From Seminavis robusta (lineage: Eukaryota > Bacillariophyta > Bacillariophyceae > Naviculales > Naviculaceae), in the NCBI GenBank assembly GCA_903772945.1, contig CAICTM010000219.1:1-64000 (forward strand): DNA of 64,000 nt, given 5' to 3'. Below, piece after piece: positions 61,853 through 64,000 of this stretch (the first letter of the stretch is position 1; every line of letters starts with the position of its first letter). The position numbers and the translations under genes are program-made. The notes below the pieces were generated by a model, which ran no database searches, was not told where the DNA came from, and was given only the letters and a program-made list of their open reading frames with translations.

Positions 61853-62851
61853 TCACACCTGCACCAATTTGGCCAAGTAGCGGGCTCTTCGATTCTGTTC
61901 CATGGCATCCACACATTCTGGATCGAGAAACTGCGACAATTCGGTGGGTGGTGGTGCATCGGCACTATCGACCCCATGGACCAATTCGACCGTTTCGGAA
62001 ATGGATGTGGGCAACCATCCCTTGAGTCTGTCAAAGACATAGTACAGAGCAAAGGGTACCGGATACACGACGAGCCGCTGTAGTTGACCGGGAAAGAGTT
62101 TGTCCATGGCGGAAGCAATGAGTTGTACGGAAGGCAATATGACAAAGACGTTGTGATTGGGCCATCCTCGTCCTTGTCGGCAATCAATCAAGCAGGTAAA
62201 GCCATTCTTGATGTGCAATTTCTTGCGCTCAAGATACAAGACAATGGCAGTCACATGGACTTCCGGGGAAGCACCCGTGGTGGAATCGAGATTGATCAAG
62301 GGTGGGACGACATGGACAAAGGGGGTTCCATTCTTGGTGAGAGCCGGACTGCCATCCTTCGTTTGGCACATGAAACAAGACTGTGGAATGGACTCCAAAT
62401 GACAGTACCGATGGTCCCCACAGCCTTCCAATCCAGGAATCAATTCTTCGTTATGCTTGGACGCTTCCAGGGCTGTTTGCGAAGCCCATTCCCAATCGGC
62501 TTGGTCGTCGGCATCCTGTTGGGCTTGCAAGAAGGCCGGGGAATCAATCTCGTACATGGCCCGAAACAAAACTCGTTCTTCTAGCATTTTCACACATTGG
62601 TCATCATTGTGATGAAAATGGCGACGAAACGCGTCTCGTTCCTCTTGGGAGATGCTGGGAAAGCGGGCGCTCAATCCCAACACATCCTCGTCCTCTGCAT
62701 GTGCTTGTTCCGATTCACTCGCCGTATCTTCGTCGTCGTCATGCACCTTGTGGTAGTGGTGGATAGTTGTATCTTCTTCTTCTTCCTCTTCTTCACCTTC
62801 AAAGAGGGACGATACCGAAGTACCCAAGAGAGAGTCCGCCAACGACATCAT
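61853..62851 (-). CDS. CRAL-TRIO (Sec14-like) domain protein
   Basis: 332 residues. The N-terminus is acidic (GEEEEEEED, HDDDEDTASESEQ). A CRAL-TRIO-N-like helical lead (about 75-105: RRHFHHNDDQCVKMLEERVL) is followed by the lipid-binding domain: a tail of the N part, HIKNGFTCLIDCRQGRGWPN, LPSVQLIASAMDKLFPGQLQ, RLVVYPVPFALYYVFDRLKG and WLPTSISETVELVHG. This order matches Sec14-type proteins, which bind and exchange phosphatidylinositol, other lipids or hydrophobic vitamins. The Cys-containing insert (GCGDHRYCHLESIPQSCFMC) between the lead and the domain is unusual and could bind a metal. The two ATGs at 62851 and 62848 are adjacent; I use the first. The tail (EQNRRARYLAKLVQV) is short. Confidence 0.75.
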   Translation of the reverse strand: MMSLADSLLGTSVSSLFEGEEEEEEEDTTIHHYHKVHDDDEDTASESEQAHAEDEDVLGLSARFPSISQEERDAFRRHFHHNDDQCVKMLEERVLFRAMYEIDSPAFLQAQQDADDQADWEWASQTALEASKHNEELIPGLEGCGDHRYCHLESIPQSCFMCQTKDGSPALTKNGTPFVHVVPPLINLDSTTGASPEVHVTAIVLYLERKKLHIKNGFTCLIDCRQGRGWPNHNVFVILPSVQLIASAMDKLFPGQLQRLVVYPVPFALYYVFDRLKGWLPTSISETVELVHGVDSADAPPPTELSQFLDPECVDAMEQNRRARYLAKLVQV

Positions 62852-63554
62852 CTTGCGAGTACTGACTGCATCTACAAATCAAGAAGTCTGCTATCAAAGT
62901 TGCTTGTTACTTGCACTTGCGATCTTTCTTGAGTTCACACTCGGAAGCGAACCTCCAAAGGTCGCCAAAAAGTGATGCCAGGAGGAGGGTGACGTATCGT
63001 GGAGGCTCAGCGTGGATAGTGACATCGAACGTCGCGAATGATCATTTTGCCACCTCTCTGCTGGCAATCCACAACATCCGTCTTGAGTGGAGGGGAAGTG
63101 CTGGCCAGGTGCCACCAGCTAATAAAAGTTTCACGGTACGTGCAGCCACTTTGACGAAGCATCCAATTCAACAAAGGTCATTGCGAGTGGCCCAGCCAAC
63201 ATCACCGGGCACAAGAGGGGGTACGAGGATAAGTCAAGTTGTTTCCAAATACTATCCGATTATAGTACTTTTTAGATTATGACATGTAATAGTGAACCCA
63301 GAAGCTCGCTGTTGGGAGCAACAGCGAGGATTTGCGCCGTGAATTAATCCCCCCGTGGTACCAGTATCCAGTCATACCGGTGCCTTTTTTTGTTTTGTTT
63401 TCCTTTTTCTTGTATGTATTTCCTTGTTTGTAGTGTATAGTTTGTATTCCCCCCAGAACGATAATAATAGTAATCGACAGACACGCGCCCAATGGCATTC
63501 CGTTTCGTTTGTCCCGTGCCAACCTCTTTCTTTTTGACGATCTTGCTTCCTTCC
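62852..63554. other. Intergenic, no gene seen
   Basis: Between two minus-strand genes. No supported frame or repeat. Confidence 0.4.
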
Positions 63555-64000
63555 TTACGACATCATACCACTGAATCCAAAATGAGCTCCATCCTCGCGC
63601 AGCAATTCCAAGAACATTTCTTCTTCGTCCGGGTCTTCTTCTTCTTCCGAGTCCTGGCCGACGGGAAGCCCCGGTCCGTAGTTCAACTCGAACTCCTCCG
63701 TCATGGGCAAGAGGGAATCCGGAATGGCCTCGAATTTGCCAAACCCAAAGGCGGGAGATTCGGGTCGCGGAGTTCCGTTGTTGCCGGAAGAAGAAGTGGC
63801 CAACAAAGACCCCAATGGAGTGGGAGAATCCGGAGGAATGTGGTGGTTGCTGCTGCCCTTGCCGCCGACGAACCAAAGAGGAGGAGAGTCTGGTCTGGTT
63901 GTAGAACCCTTGTTGTTGCCAAACCAGACGGGAGAGCCAGATCGACTGCTGCTGGGTGTCTTGTTGCTGTTGCTGTCATCATCATCCACAGGATGATGGA
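63555..64000 (-). CDS. Orphan Ser/Pro-rich protein, 5' end cut by the window edge
   Basis: The frame is open from the window edge to the stop at 63555-63557 (at least 147 codons). There is no ATG in frame before the edge, so the start or an upstream exon lies outside. It contains three repeats of the type SPVWFGNNKGSTTRPDSP / PPLWFVGGKGSSNHHIPPDSP (given here in parts), i.e. W-F followed by GNNKGS or GGKGS and then PDSP, plus SPAFGFGKF. An acidic stretch with EEEEDPDEEEMFLELLRED lies near the C-terminus. No known domain; the S/T-P context of the repeats suggests phosphorylation. Confidence 0.5.
   Translation of the reverse strand, partial: HHPVDDDDSNSNKTPSSSRSGSPVWFGNNKGSTTRPDSPPLWFVGGKGSSNHHIPPDSPTPLGSLLATSSSGNNGTPRPESPAFGFGKFEAIPDSLLPMTEEFELNYGPGLPVGQDSEEEEDPDEEEMFLELLREDGAHFGFSGMMS

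Noticed and set aside
1-64000. tRNA, rRNA or snRNA genes
   Set aside because: No convincing T-loop/anticodon arm pairs or rRNA-like stretches were seen by eye. A tRNAscan or Rfam run could still find something missed.

Overview
The window looks like nuclear DNA of a diatom, probably a pennate one. This is inferred from protein style, not from a marker gene. The clues are intron-poor genes with short GT-AG introns (about 100-215 bp), many Ser/Gln/Asn/Asp homopolymer tracts, a giant secreted protein with a Pro-Ser/Pro-Thr stalk ending in DUF285 (BspA-like) repeats, a secreted VWD/GDPH-type protein, and a decayed Ty3/gypsy retrotransposon. Intergenic DNA is full of short palindromic words (CTAGCTAG, ACCGGTACCGGT). 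No rRNA, tRNA or CRISPR array was found.

Layout. 1-2700 holds a decayed gypsy-type pol remnant, a possible LTR and a fragment carrying a GCR1_C-like (Crypton-type) DNA-binding domain. 2707-3333 is an orphan gene. 3.9-5.6 kb holds two families of about 150-bp direct repeats. 6.0-16.8 kb contains two locally duplicated gene families: an acidic, CRAL-TRIO-like protein (6024-7118 plus, 12845-13876 minus) and a Ser-rich nuclear-type protein sharing an RSLSxxFSD motif (7755-8672 minus, 14536-16809 plus). A two-exon F-box/JmjC oxygenase lies between them. 17.6-24.5 kb carries a Tim44-like protein, an orphan with a basic tail, a Tim17/22/23-type membrane protein and another orphan. 24.5-28.3 kb is gene-poor.

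28.3-39.9 kb contains an ABM-domain protein, a four-exon secreted prolyl 4-hydroxylase, a four-exon secreted VWD (GDPH) protein, a third CRAL-TRIO-like paralogue and an ankyrin-BTB protein. 40.1-42.5 kb is a Ser/Lys/Arg-rich repeat protein. 44.7-51.8 kb is the giant surface protein, split by one apparent frameshift in its stalk. 51.8-54.8 kb is non-coding and holds a hairpin (foldback) array and a MITE-like inverted-repeat element. 54.8-60.9 kb encodes a 2028-residue ankyrin/coiled-coil protein, 61.9-62.9 kb a more typical CRAL-TRIO (Sec14-like) protein, and the right edge cuts another orphan gene.

How the genes may fit together (inference). Three secreted products lie within about 23 kb: the prolyl 4-hydroxylase, the VWD/GDPH protein and the proline-rich giant protein. 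They could form an extracellular-matrix or adhesion set in which the enzyme modifies stalk prolines. The Tim44-like and Tim17-like genes both point to mitochondrial import or inner membrane. The four CRAL-TRIO or CRAL-TRIO-like genes suggest a locally expanding lipid-binding family. Gene models with introns were built by eye from splice consensus plus reading-frame and domain continuity.
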